From assembly GCA_963740945.1 (NCBI GenBank), contig CAVUGE010000017.1, forward strand, positions 124,001 through 188,000: a DNA stretch of 64,000 nucleotides. The letters are read 5' to 3'. Source of the DNA: CAVQBP01 sp963740945. Its GTDB lineage: Bacteria; Bacteroidota; Ignavibacteria; Ignavibacteriales; Ignavibacteriaceae. Position 1 is the first letter of the stretch, and each line of letters begins with the position of its first letter. Below are positions 25,838-34,226 of the stretch, one piece after another. The translations under genes were made by a program, and so were the position numbers. The notes under the pieces are model-generated. The model had not been told where the DNA came from. It saw nothing but the letters and a program-made list of their open reading frames with translations, and made no database searches.

Positions 25838-27976
25838 TCATTTTATTTTCAGAAGCCGGGCATTAACGGCTACAATCACCGTACTCACGGACATCAATAA
25901 CGCACCCATTGCAGGGCTTAAAACAATACCCGCTGAGAACAAAACTCCTGCAGCTAGAGGAATTGCTACTACATTATATCCGGTAGCCCAGATTAGATTC
26001 TGAACCATTTTGCTATAAGTTGCTTTTGAAAATTTTATTAGTGTAACAACATCTTTCGGATTACTTCTTACAAGAATTATATCAGCAGTTTCAACTGCTA
26101 CGTCCGTTCCTGTCCCTATAGCAATCCCAATATCAGCCTGTGCAAGCGCAGGGGCATCGTTCACACCGTCGCCGGTCATCGCCACAATCATTCCGCGGCT
26201 CTGCACTTCTTTTATTTTCTCTGCTTTTTTACCGGGCAGCACTTCAGCAAAATAATCATCGAGTGCAAGCTCATCGGCAACCCATTTTGCAACCTGTTTG
26301 TTATCACCGGTAAGCATCATCGTTTTTATCCCTAACTCCTTAAGTTGTTTTATTGCTTCTTTGGATTCATCGCGGATAATATCGCCTAATGCTATTGCGC
26401 CGGTTAGTTTATTATCAACAAGGACAAAAACAACGGTTTTACCCTGTGCAGATAATTTTTCAATCTTTTCTTTTTCTTGTAATTCAATTTTATTTTCTTC
26501 GAGATAACCCGGGCTGACAACTTTAACATCTTTACCATTTACCTTCCCTTCCGCACCTTTGCCGGGTATTGAATTGAAATCTTTCAACTGATATTTATCT
26601 TCTGAAGATTTAACAATTCCTTGAGCAATCGGATGTTCGGATTCGGATTCAACTGCTGCCGCATATTTTAATATTTCTTTTTCATCATACTCCTTATCAA
26701 AAGGTATCGTTTCCGTTACTCCGAATTCACCTTTTGTTAATGTCCCGGTTTTATCAAAAATAATTGCCTGAATTTTTCTTGCATCTTCAAATGCATTTCT
26801 ATTTCTAATTAGTAAACCGCTCTTTGCAGAAAGCGCTGTTGAAACTGCGACAACAAGAGGAATTGCCAGACCGAGAGCGTGCGGACATGTAATTACCATA
26901 ACCGTTACGGTTCTGGATAATGCAAAGTTGAAACTTTGTCCGGTAAACACAAGCCATACAAACATTGTTAATGCGCCGGAAGTAATTGCAACAATAGTTA
27001 ACCAGAATGCGGCTTTGTTGGCAAAGTTTTGAGTTTTGGATTTACTTTCCTGTGCTTCTTTAACCATCTTCACAACCTGTGAAAGAAAAGTTTCATCACC
27101 TATTTTCTCAACTTCAATTTTTATTGAGCCCTCGCCGTTTATTGATCCTCCAACTACATTATCACCTTCGCCTTTGGAAACAGGTTTGGATTCACCGGTA
27201 ATCATTGCTTCATTTATGGAACTTTTACCTTCAAAGATTTTTCCATCGGCAGGAATTTTTTCTCCGGGTTTTATTAATAATTTAGCTTCGTGCTTAAGTT
27301 CGGAAACCGGAACATCAGTAACATTTCCGTTATCATCAATTTTATGAGCTTCATCCGGCATAAGTTTGGCAAGTTCTTCAAGAGCTTTCGAAGCGCCCAT
27401 TACTGATTTCATTTCTATCCAATGACCGAGAAGCATAATATCAATCAAAGTGGCAAGTTCCCAGAAAAAGACTTCTCCTTTAACTCCGAACACAACAGCG
27501 CTGCTGTAGAAATATGCAATCGATATTGCAAGAGCAATTAACGTCATCATTCCGGGCTGCTTTTTTTTCAATTCATCAAGTAGTCCTTTTAAAAAAGGCC
27601 AGCCGCCGTAGAAAAATGTAAAAGATGATAGTGCGAACAAAACATATATGTCGCCAGCGAAACGCAAAGTTTCTTTAAGTCCGAGAAATTGCTGGACTAG
27701 AGGTGAGAGAAGTAGGATTGGAATTGTGATCACAAGTGATATCCAGAACCTCTTCCTAAAATCTTCTATCATATGACCATGGTGATCATGATGTTCGTGA
27801 TTGTGCGGATGTTCAGCGCCGGAATGCTTCAATTGATCTTCCGCCTCTGACCAATTCTGCTTTGCGTGTCCTTTCGGACTACCCTCCTTCAAATAAATGT
27901 CGTATGCCTTCTTCGCAACCTCTTCTTGGGACGGTTTCGATCCAGGTTTCTTGGGCTTGTCGGTATGGGGCTTCAT
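25838..27976 (-). CDS. copB: Copper-transporting P1B-ATPase (CopB-like, CPH type) with N-terminal DUF2934 and His-rich segment
   Basis: 712 residues. The N-terminus (about 1-45) carries a DUF2934-like helix (EVAKKAYDIYLKEGSPKG). A His-rich stretch follows (HPHNHEHHDHHGHM, about 57-70), then the P1B core with the membrane metal motif CPH (VITCPHALGL), DKTGTLTKGEFG, HPIAQ and GDGVNDAPALAQADIG. CPH-type pumps export copper (or silver) from the cytoplasm. The Met-rich secreted protein encoded just upstream is a likely partner. The DUF2934 unit is shared with the H+-ATPase tail. Confidence 0.93.
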   Translation of the reverse strand: MKPHTDKPKKPGSKPSQEEVAKKAYDIYLKEGSPKGHAKQNWSEAEDQLKHSGAEHPHNHEHHDHHGHMIEDFRKRFWISLVITIPILLLSPLVQQFLGLKETLRFAGDIYVLFALSSFTFFYGGWPFLKGLLDELKKKQPGMMTLIALAISIAYFYSSAVVFGVKGEVFFWELATLIDIMLLGHWIEMKSVMGASKALEELAKLMPDEAHKIDDNGNVTDVPVSELKHEAKLLIKPGEKIPADGKIFEGKSSINEAMITGESKPVSKGEGDNVVGGSINGEGSIKIEVEKIGDETFLSQVVKMVKEAQESKSKTQNFANKAAFWLTIVAITSGALTMFVWLVFTGQSFNFALSRTVTVMVITCPHALGLAIPLVVAVSTALSAKSGLLIRNRNAFEDARKIQAIIFDKTGTLTKGEFGVTETIPFDKEYDEKEILKYAAAVESESEHPIAQGIVKSSEDKYQLKDFNSIPGKGAEGKVNGKDVKVVSPGYLEENKIELQEKEKIEKLSAQGKTVVFVLVDNKLTGAIALGDIIRDESKEAIKQLKELGIKTMMLTGDNKQVAKWVADELALDDYFAEVLPGKKAEKIKEVQSRGMIVAMTGDGVNDAPALAQADIGIAIGTGTDVAVETADIILVRSNPKDVVTLIKFSKATYSKMVQNLIWATGYNVVAIPLAAGVLFSAGIVLSPAMGALLMSVSTVIVAVNARLLKIK

Positions 27977-28053
27977 ATTGGCTATTCTCTTTTCTTTATC
28001 AGGCTAAATCTTTTTTCTTTTCTAGATATTCTTCTTTGTGAATCAAACAATAA

Positions 28054-28500
28054 TCACTTTCCCTTGTTTTTATCATGAAGATGATTCATCATGTCTTTAT
28101 AATTATTCATCAAGAAATTCATGTTTTTCATCATTGAATTAAAATGTTCATGAATTTTTTTGTCTTCCATCATTGATTTATTATCCATCATATTGTTCAT
28201 TTGTTCCAAAGTTGAATTCATATACTTGCCCATTTCATTCATATTATCCATATATGATTTTGTTTCTTTTGAATTCTGCATTTGTCCCATGTCCTGGTTC
28301 ATTTGCTTCATCATAGATTTCATTTGGGCATTCATTTGATTCATATTTGTCATCATTTGCTGCATATCCATCATATGCCCGCCCTTCATACCCTGCATAT
28401 CCATCATTTTTCCCTGGTTACCCTGGGCATTAATTGAAAATGTTATTGCAATGAAAAAAATGGCTATGGTAAATGTTTTATATATAAATTGAAGTAACAT
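28054..28500 (-). CDS. Met-rich secreted protein, probable copper-binding
   Basis: 148 residues with a signal peptide (about 1-25, cleaved near INA-QG). The mature part is extremely rich in Met, Asn, Gln and Lys (MMDMQGMKGGHMMDMQQMM), with MxxM and HxxM arrangements that bind Cu(I). It is predicted helical. It lies 77 bp upstream of copB in the same direction, so periplasmic copper buffering for that pump is the natural inference. No named family is recognised. Confidence 0.8.
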   Translation of the reverse strand: MLLQFIYKTFTIAIFFIAITFSINAQGNQGKMMDMQGMKGGHMMDMQQMMTNMNQMNAQMKSMMKQMNQDMGQMQNSKETKSYMDNMNEMGKYMNSTLEQMNNMMDNKSMMEDKKIHEHFNSMMKNMNFLMNNYKDMMNHLHDKNKGK

Positions 28501-28722
28501 AGTTTTATTTCCTTTTTATTATTATTTGTTGCATTATGTTGTCTTTCCTTATCAATAAGTCTGAAATATTTTATTAATAGAATACTCTATTAAATTAAAT
28601 TTTTATAATTCTTTAATTTGTAAATATTAAAAAAGTTGTTTTATATAAAATTGATTTTTGCTTCTTCTATCGCACCTGCTTTTTTTGTATTCTTGTCAGA
28701 TGTTATAAAAGGGATATTTTAT

Positions 28723-29877
28723 TTAATAACGATATACTGCTGCAAGACCGGTTTTAGCAGACATCATTTCTGCCGGAATCGTCATAACCTGTCCACCCAT
28801 TCTGGTTACTAATTCACCAATATCGTCAAGGAGGTCGTCTAATTTTGGTTGTGTTGAATCTGTTTGTTTAAACGTACCGGTATTTTTATTTCTTAATCTC
28901 TTTGCAATTACCCTGTCTGCCTCTATAAGTAGTATTTCTACTCTTCCGGCTTCGGCTGCATCGGCTACTTCCTTAATGTTATCACTACCTAAATTATTTG
29001 CCTTTGCTTGCTCAAATTTATCAGTCAGACTTTTAAGATTTAGTGAATAGTACGGTTCCATAACTTCCCATGCCATTTTTGTAAGTTTATCTACTGAAAT
29101 TGATTCAGGATTTACTGAAATGTCATTGGGCAACAAAAACGGATTTTTGCTGACTTTATGAAATAGATTATGGTGTTCCGGCAGAGCAGCTAGTATAAGA
29201 GGAAAACCAGTAGGTTTTGAATAACTTTCGTAAATAGCGCTTGAAATGAGGCGAAAAAATTTCTCGGCATCTTTGCCTACTTCATCTTTTTTGCCGCCAT
29301 GACCATGGTGCATTTCTGAACTTCCTTCACCAACTCCGCCATAAGATGCAACAGTCGAATGTTTTTCGGTTAATTCAACTCCAAGCGCTTCGGTTATGGT
29401 TTTGGGAATATCAGGAAGGAGTTCTACCTCAGAAAGTGAACGGCGGTTTCCTTCAAATAGCCGCATATCACGAAGACTTAAACACAAAACGTAGTAGCGG
29501 TCTCCAGATTGCAGATATTGTCGGAGTGGTTTTGTATAGAAACTATCAGCTACAATTACCAATTCTTCAACCGGTACCTGCAAACCTATTACCTTAAAAA
29601 TCCCAGTCGTACTAAAAACAGCCAGCCCATCTAATATATGATTCCAGGATTGGGTGTCATTGCCAAGAGTTTCAAAAGGTTCAACAAATTTCTTTACTTC
29701 TAAAGCCGAATATTGCTGCAATAGAGATTCTTCAAGTTGTTTAACGAGATTTTTATATCTAATAGGATCCTGAAGGTTTTCAGGATGACTACTATGAGTA
29801 GTCATATAAATTGAAAGACATGGAGTACTGTTGACAGATAGGAGTTTCTGAATCAATCCTCTAGTAAGTAATTCCAT
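28723..29877 (-). CDS. baeRF-family (archaeo-eukaryotic release-factor-like) protein
   Basis: 384 residues: LSIYMTTHSSHPENLQDPIR at the N-terminus, DRYYVLCLSLRDMRLFEGNR in the middle, and the C-terminal VEILLIEADRVIAKR ... MTIPAEMMSAKTGLAAVYRY typical of bacterial release-factor-1-like (baeRF) proteins. A His/Gly-rich linker (SSEMHHGHGGKK) lies near 185-197. Family members are suspected to act on stalled or hibernating ribosomes; this is not established. It follows the lipoprotein gene group led by CsbD. Confidence 0.85.
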   Translation of the reverse strand: MELLTRGLIQKLLSVNSTPCLSIYMTTHSSHPENLQDPIRYKNLVKQLEESLLQQYSALEVKKFVEPFETLGNDTQSWNHILDGLAVFSTTGIFKVIGLQVPVEELVIVADSFYTKPLRQYLQSGDRYYVLCLSLRDMRLFEGNRRSLSEVELLPDIPKTITEALGVELTEKHSTVASYGGVGEGSSEMHHGHGGKKDEVGKDAEKFFRLISSAIYESYSKPTGFPLILAALPEHHNLFHKVSKNPFLLPNDISVNPESISVDKLTKMAWEVMEPYYSLNLKSLTDKFEQAKANNLGSDNIKEVADAAEAGRVEILLIEADRVIAKRLRNKNTGTFKQTDSTQPKLDDLLDDIGELVTRMGGQVMTIPAEMMSAKTGLAAVYRY

Positions 29878-29929
29878 AATATTTTTTCCTTTTCTAAGTC
29901 CGATAGCCAGTTACTGGATTTTAAAATTA

Positions 29930-30090
29930 TTAAACATCATTGAAATGCAAAGAATTAACAGATTCCTTACAATCCTTGTCATCAACCTTATGCGCTGATT
30001 TGTTTGCATCATTATAAGTTCGTACAGCATCAATTTCATCGTCATTGTCGTTACTGATCATTTCTGAAACTGTTTTACCAAACTTTATCG
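29930..30090 (-). pseudogene. Bacterioferritin central fragment
   Basis: A minus-strand open stretch reads IKFGKTVSEMISNDNDDEID then AVRTYNDANKSA, matching the Bfr residues around 82-115 of the intact gene at 5312. Both the N-terminal helices and the C-terminal ferroxidase helix are gone. It sits right after a small membrane protein related to the one before the intact bfr, so the two-gene unit was duplicated. Confidence 0.88.
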
Positions 30091-30092
30091 TT

Positions 30093-30224
30093 TTAATTTA
30101 TCTTTCCATTCATTCCGCCATTCATCATGGTTCCGCTGCCGGAGTTCACTAAAAACACTACTATTACTGCTAACACTATAACTGCTACTATGATAAGCAA
30201 CAGCGTATTTTTTGAAATATTCAT
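30093..30224 (-). CDS. 43-residue single-TM protein, truncated relative of 5833-6060
   Basis: ATG at 30224, TAA at 30093. One membrane helix (NTLLLIIVAVIVLAVIVVVF) precedes GSGTMMNGGMNGKIN, which aligns with MMGGGMNGKVN of the 5833-6060 protein. The second helix is missing. It may be a functional mini-protein or a remnant. It lies within the unit led by the boxed promoter at 31055-31122. Confidence 0.6.
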   Translation of the reverse strand: MNISKNTLLLIIVAVIVLAVIVVFLVNSGSGTMMNGGMNGKIN

Positions 30225-30312
30225 TTTCTGACTTTCCAATTAAATAATTATTATTTCTAGCTGCGTATAAATTTTCGTTATTCTTTTCTGCATTGGGAAG
30301 AATAATCAGCGG

Positions 30313-30741
30313 TTAATTCTTTTTCTCGAATATACCTTTAAGTGCATTTCCAACACTATCCATATTATTATTAAAATCCTGTTTGAATTTTTCCCAATTA
30401 TCTTTTTCATCAAATTTATAATCATTTAATTTTTTCCGTAATTCGATGTTCTTTTGTTCTAACGTCAGTACTTCATTTTCAAATTTAGATTTGAATTTTT
30501 TACTCGTCGTTTTCATAGCCACTTTGAAATCATCAATTTGTCTTTGGTTAGCGTCAATTTTTAATTCAGCATCGCTTTTGAATTGCTGCCATTCCTTATC
30601 ATATTGAGCCTGCGCATCTACCATATCTTGATTTGCTTGCTTAACTTTTTCATTTGCATTTTCACGGGTTTTTTCACAACCGGTTAATAGTACTCCTGCA
30701 ATCAGCAAGAGAACTGCAAAGATGAAATATTTGTTTTTCAT
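30313..30741 (-). CDS. Lipoprotein with long coiled coil
   Basis: 142 residues. The lipobox LLTGC (Cys about 21) follows a hydrophobic signal. The rest is charged and helical (heptad-like QFKSDAELKIDANQRQIDDF ... LEQKNIELRKKL), without a recognised domain. It should be anchored in the outer or inner membrane, facing the periplasm. It is 66 bp downstream of csbD and so likely co-transcribed with it. Confidence 0.8.
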   Translation of the reverse strand: MKNKYFIFAVLLLIAGVLLTGCEKTRENANEKVKQANQDMVDAQAQYDKEWQQFKSDAELKIDANQRQIDDFKVAMKTTSKKFKSKFENEVLTLEQKNIELRKKLNDYKFDEKDNWEKFKQDFNNNMDSVGNALKGIFEKKN

Positions 30742-30807
30742 AACTCGCCTTGTAAGATGTTTAGAAATATTTACACGATCGTATTAAATTTTTCGGTAAA
30801 CTAACCG

Positions 30808-30993
30808 TCACAATTTCGAAATTATTTTGCGTACTTCTTCCTTGGTTTTTCCAAGTTTATTCTGCAATCTTCCCAATAATTCTTCTTCCTTACCTTTTTT
30901 GTAAAGCAAATCATCATCAGTCAGGTTTGCAAATTGTTGTTTGAGTTTACCTGCGGCTTCATTCCAGTTTCCTTTAATTAATAGTGTATTCAT
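30808..30993 (-). CDS. CsbD family protein
   Basis: 61 residues, standard for CsbD: LIKGNWNEAAGKLKQQFANL, LTDDDLLYKKGKEEELLGRL and TKEEVRKIISKL. The function is unknown, but expression under general stress is common. It is the first gene after boxed promoter copy 7, with a strong AAAGGAGC ribosome site. Confidence 0.92.
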   Translation of the reverse strand: MNTLLIKGNWNEAAGKLKQQFANLTDDDLLYKKGKEEELLGRLQNKLGKTKEEVRKIISKL

Positions 30994-31054
30994 TTGATAG
31001 CTCCTTTAAAATTATAATTGATATATTTTGTAAAAGCTCCTTGATTACTATTAG

Positions 31055-31122
31055 ATGATATAAAGTATTTTAGAATTGTTCAATCGTGCAAAAGGATGAG
31101 AAAGGGACTACATCTTTTGGGT
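31055..31122 (-). promoter_or_regulatory. Boxed promoter copy 7, upstream of csbD
   Basis: Minus strand: CCAAAAGATGTAGTCCC-TTTCTCATCCTTTTG, CACGA, TTGAAC, 17 bp, TATCAT. The start codon follows about 60 bp later. It is preceded by the extra conserved block at 31138-31172. Confidence 0.75.
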
Positions 31123-31184
31123 GAGCCGTGACCTTCCAAAGTGAAAGGATTCCGCAAAATCACTTTAATGTCTTTTCCATTTCT

Positions 31185-32264
31185 TCAATGATATTCGCCA
31201 CGTCGCGCATCGCGATTGCACATAGCTCGATGAGACAGAGCTTGCTGTGCTGCCAATACGTTTTCATCTTTGCCTTGCCAAATTTCCAAAGCCGGTTGTT
31301 GGATAGCGCGCGCAAACGAAAACGCCAATGCCCACGGCAGTCGTAACTTAAATCTAACATTCATAGCATTTAAACGGGCCGATGCAATTTCAGGTTGTTG
31401 ACCGCCCGATAAGAATGCAATTCCCGGAACGGCAGCGGGAACGGCTCGTAAAAGACACTTCACAGTTGCATCGGCCGCTTTGTCCACTTCAGGCACATCT
31501 TCTTGCTGGCGGTCAATCAATCTCACTTGATACTGTTGTTCACCAACAGACACCTCGGACACCTTTTCTTGAGGTGGGCAGGTTAGTCCTGGAAGCACCA
31601 TATTAGGCTTCAGAATCATTCCTTCCAGTATCACCCGTTGTGTGTAAAGCTGGTTGAAAACAGTTCGTAAGACTTTCTCTGTTACTTCGCTGCATCGTTC
31701 TAAAGAATGATCACCGTTCATTAGCACTTCCGGCTCGACGACGGGAACCAGTCCGGCTTCCTGGCACAATGCCGCGTAGCGAGCCAATGCATGGGCGTTT
31801 GCCTTGATACAACCTTGACTGGGAATGCCATCGCCAATAGCAATCACTGCGCGCCACTTGGCAAATCGTGCGCCCATTTTAAAATATTCCTTAAGGCGGT
31901 CGCGCAAACCATCCAGGCCTTCAGTTATTTTTTCACCAGGATGACCTGCCATATCTTTCGCACCGGTGTCAACCTTGATACCGGGAATGATACCCGCATC
32001 CATGATAACTTTAATAAAAGGAGTGCCGTCTTTTTTCTTCTGGCGGATTGTTTCATCATAGAGGATCGCACCGCTGATAAATTCACCGAGACCGGGCGTA
32101 GTAACGATCAATTCACGGTAGGAACGGCGGGCTTCTTCTGTTTGCGGAATACCCAATTTGGCAAATCGTTTGTTGCATGTTGGATTACTTTCATCCATTG
32201 CAAGCAGTCCTTTGTCGCTTGTAACTAACATCTTTGCAGTGCCTATAAGATCTTGTAACTTCAT
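31185..32264 (-). CDS. Fructose-bisphosphate aldolase, class I
   Basis: 359 residues. Class I features: LLAMDESNPTCNKRFAKLG near the start, the Schiff-base Lys in GMILKPNMVLPG, and the C-terminal CNRDARRGEY. It cleaves fructose-1,6-bisphosphate to triose phosphates in glycolysis or gluconeogenesis. The frame stops right after GEYH. One base fewer there would restore a further IEEMEKTLK before a stop, so a single-base insertion seems to have trimmed the last few residues; activity is probably retained. Several pieces of a second aldolase gene lie at 34110-37923. Confidence 0.95.
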   Translation of the reverse strand: MKLQDLIGTAKMLVTSDKGLLAMDESNPTCNKRFAKLGIPQTEEARRSYRELIVTTPGLGEFISGAILYDETIRQKKKDGTPFIKVIMDAGIIPGIKVDTGAKDMAGHPGEKITEGLDGLRDRLKEYFKMGARFAKWRAVIAIGDGIPSQGCIKANAHALARYAALCQEAGLVPVVEPEVLMNGDHSLERCSEVTEKVLRTVFNQLYTQRVILEGMILKPNMVLPGLTCPPQEKVSEVSVGEQQYQVRLIDRQQEDVPEVDKAADATVKCLLRAVPAAVPGIAFLSGGQQPEIASARLNAMNVRFKLRLPWALAFSFARAIQQPALEIWQGKDENVLAAQQALSHRAMCNRDARRGEYH

Positions 32265-32413
32265 TTTTGATACCTCTATAATTTTATCAATTAGTAATCA
32301 CACATATACCGGTTTATTCTCCGGAATATAGGCTGACCAAGATCATGCAGTTTTTGTGTAGTTTTATAATTTCTCCAATTGTCTATCGTTAGATGTTATC
32401 AAGCCGGGTAATT

Positions 32414-33826
32414 TCATTTGGCCGCTTCTCCTGGCTTTGGGTTATGCCAGCCGCCGTCTGTTGCAATCAGCGTATCAGCCCCTTTCGGTCCCCAGGTTCC
32501 GCGCTTGTACGGGCGCACCCTGGGGTGATTCTTAAGTACTGGGTCAACAACTTCCCAGGCGGCCTCAACCGCGTCCTCGCGTGTGAAGAGTGCTCCGTCG
32601 CCGGCCATGGCATCTCCTAAAAGCCGGTCGTAGGGCGCTTCCTCCCCCGGCTGCTCTTCAACCAGGTAGAGCTCTCTCAGGTCCCCTATAAACTCCTTCC
32701 CCGCGCGTTTGACACGAGCGGCTAGAGCAATTGCGGAGTTCGGAGAGAGCCTGAAGCGTAAATAGTTAGTCTGCCCCGTTGCCGGCACTGAATCGTCAAA
32801 CAGCCTCTGCGGTGGCGGCTTCAGCTCCACCAGTACCTCGGCAGCAGTCTCAGCCAGAAACTTGCCTGAGCGTAAATACCATGGCACGCCCTCCCAGCGC
32901 CACGAGTCGATGAATAGCCGCATCGCGCAAAACGTCTCTACGTCAGAATTCTTCGCAACGCCAGACTCTTTCCGGTAGCCGGCGTATTGGCCACGCACTA
33001 CATCGCTAGGCTTCAGAGGTCGCATTGCGTGGAACACCTTGGCTTTCTCGCTATGCACGGCTCCATAGCCCTGATAGGCAGGCGGCTCCATCGCAAGCAG
33101 CGCGACGACCTGAAAGAGGTGGTTCTGAATGACGTCACGCAGGCAACCGGCAGTTTCGTAAAAAGCGCCTCGCCCCTTCACACCGAAATCTTCCGACAGC
33201 GTGATTTGGACGCTTGCCACGCAGTTACGGTTCCAGATCGGCTCCAGGAACGAATTCGCAAAGCGGAAATAGAGGATATTCATGATTGCCTCTTTGCCGA
33301 GATAGTGGTCGATGCGGAAGATCGAATTTTCAGGGAACACCGAATGCGCAATGCGGTTAAGCTCCCGCGCGGATGCTAGGTTGCGTCCGAACGGCTTTTC
33401 AACAATGACGCGAGCATTGTCGGCCAAACCTGCGGCACCTAGCCCCTGAATGACGGTCGCGAAGAGCGATGGAGGAATAGCGAGGTAGTGCGCCAGTCGC
33501 CGAGCGTTACCGAGTACTTTTCTTAGCGCCGTGAAAGTATCACGGTCGTTGTAATCGCCCTCAACGTACCGTAGCAGGGAAAGAAGATGACGGAGAACGC
33601 GCTGGTTATCGAGCCCACCCGACCTTTTGATACTATCTGTCACGCGCTTGCGCAGTTGCGCCAGGTCCCATTTCGAAGAGGCAACACCGATAACCGGAAC
33701 CTTTAGTGCGCCTCGCTTCACCATTGCATAGAGAGCTGGAAAGATCATCTTATGGGCGAGATCGCCCGATACACCGAAGAGTACCAGTGCGTCAGACTGC
33801 GCCGCGTTACCATTGGTTTTGCTCAT
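32414..33826 (-). CDS. zwf: Glucose-6-phosphate 1-dehydrogenase
   Basis: 470 residues from the ATG at 33826 (MSKTNGNAAQ, with a GGAAAC site before it); the longer open frame upstream overlaps a PRC fragment and is not family-like. NADP motif LFGVSGDLAHKMIFPALY, active-site RIDHYLGKE, then the typical C-terminal domain. It makes 6-phosphogluconolactone and NADPH from glucose-6-P. The gene is clearly more GC-rich than its neighbours, suggesting acquisition from another lineage. No lactonase gene is visible in the window. Confidence 0.96.
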   Translation of the reverse strand: MSKTNGNAAQSDALVLFGVSGDLAHKMIFPALYAMVKRGALKVPVIGVASSKWDLAQLRKRVTDSIKRSGGLDNQRVLRHLLSLLRYVEGDYNDRDTFTALRKVLGNARRLAHYLAIPPSLFATVIQGLGAAGLADNARVIVEKPFGRNLASARELNRIAHSVFPENSIFRIDHYLGKEAIMNILYFRFANSFLEPIWNRNCVASVQITLSEDFGVKGRGAFYETAGCLRDVIQNHLFQVVALLAMEPPAYQGYGAVHSEKAKVFHAMRPLKPSDVVRGQYAGYRKESGVAKNSDVETFCAMRLFIDSWRWEGVPWYLRSGKFLAETAAEVLVELKPPPQRLFDDSVPATGQTNYLRFRLSPNSAIALAARVKRAGKEFIGDLRELYLVEEQPGEEAPYDRLLGDAMAGDGALFTREDAVEAAWEVVDPVLKNHPRVRPYKRGTWGPKGADTLIATDGGWHNPKPGEAAK

Positions 33827-33827
33827 A

Positions 33828-34094
33828 TCAGTTTCCTCCATAGTTCTTATAATCATACTTGCGGAAGACCAGCTTGTCCCAAGCCAAATCACTCGCACTT
33901 CTACGATCGGCGACCAGATACCGAATCGTCCAATGTTTGTCATTGAAGAAAAATTCTTTAACCTTTCCTATTTCATCATCGAGGCTGTGCAATTTATAAC
34001 CATTTAGAGTTTTGACATTGTTGAACATACTAGTAGTCTTTTTTTTAAAAAAAGTTTTGTTTTTATTTTCATCTTTCAGAATATCCATTGTCAT
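33828..34094 (-). pseudogene. Truncated PRC-barrel protein
   Basis: 88 codons. VKTLNGYKLHSLDDEIGKVK and FFFNDKHWTIRYLVADRR match the first half of a PRC-barrel as in the intact protein at 46720-47508. After that the sequence (SASDLAWDKLVFRKYDYKN) leaves the family. The stop lies 2 bp before the zwf start, so it may only serve as a translated leader for zwf. Confidence 0.75.
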
Positions 34095-34109
34095 CTTTCT
34101 TTCCTTTCA

Positions 34110-34200
34110 ATTAAAGAATTGTATTTACCACGGCGAGCAGCAAGATTGCAAATAGCTCGATGATATAAAGCTTGTTGTGCCGACAACATGTGGGTCGCCT
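34110..34200 (-). pseudogene. C-terminal fragment of a second class I aldolase
   Basis: Minus strand reads HMLSAQQALYHRAICNLAAR then RGKYN, matching VLAAQQALSHRAMCNRDARR-GEY of the intact aldolase. There is no other aldolase sequence adjacent. Confidence 0.85.
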
Positions 34201-34226
34201 CAACAACGCTGTTTGAGTAATTGGTC

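Noticed and set aside
33827..33943. Longer zwf start at 33943
   Set aside because: The extra residues overlap the PRC fragment in another frame and do not belong to G6PDH.
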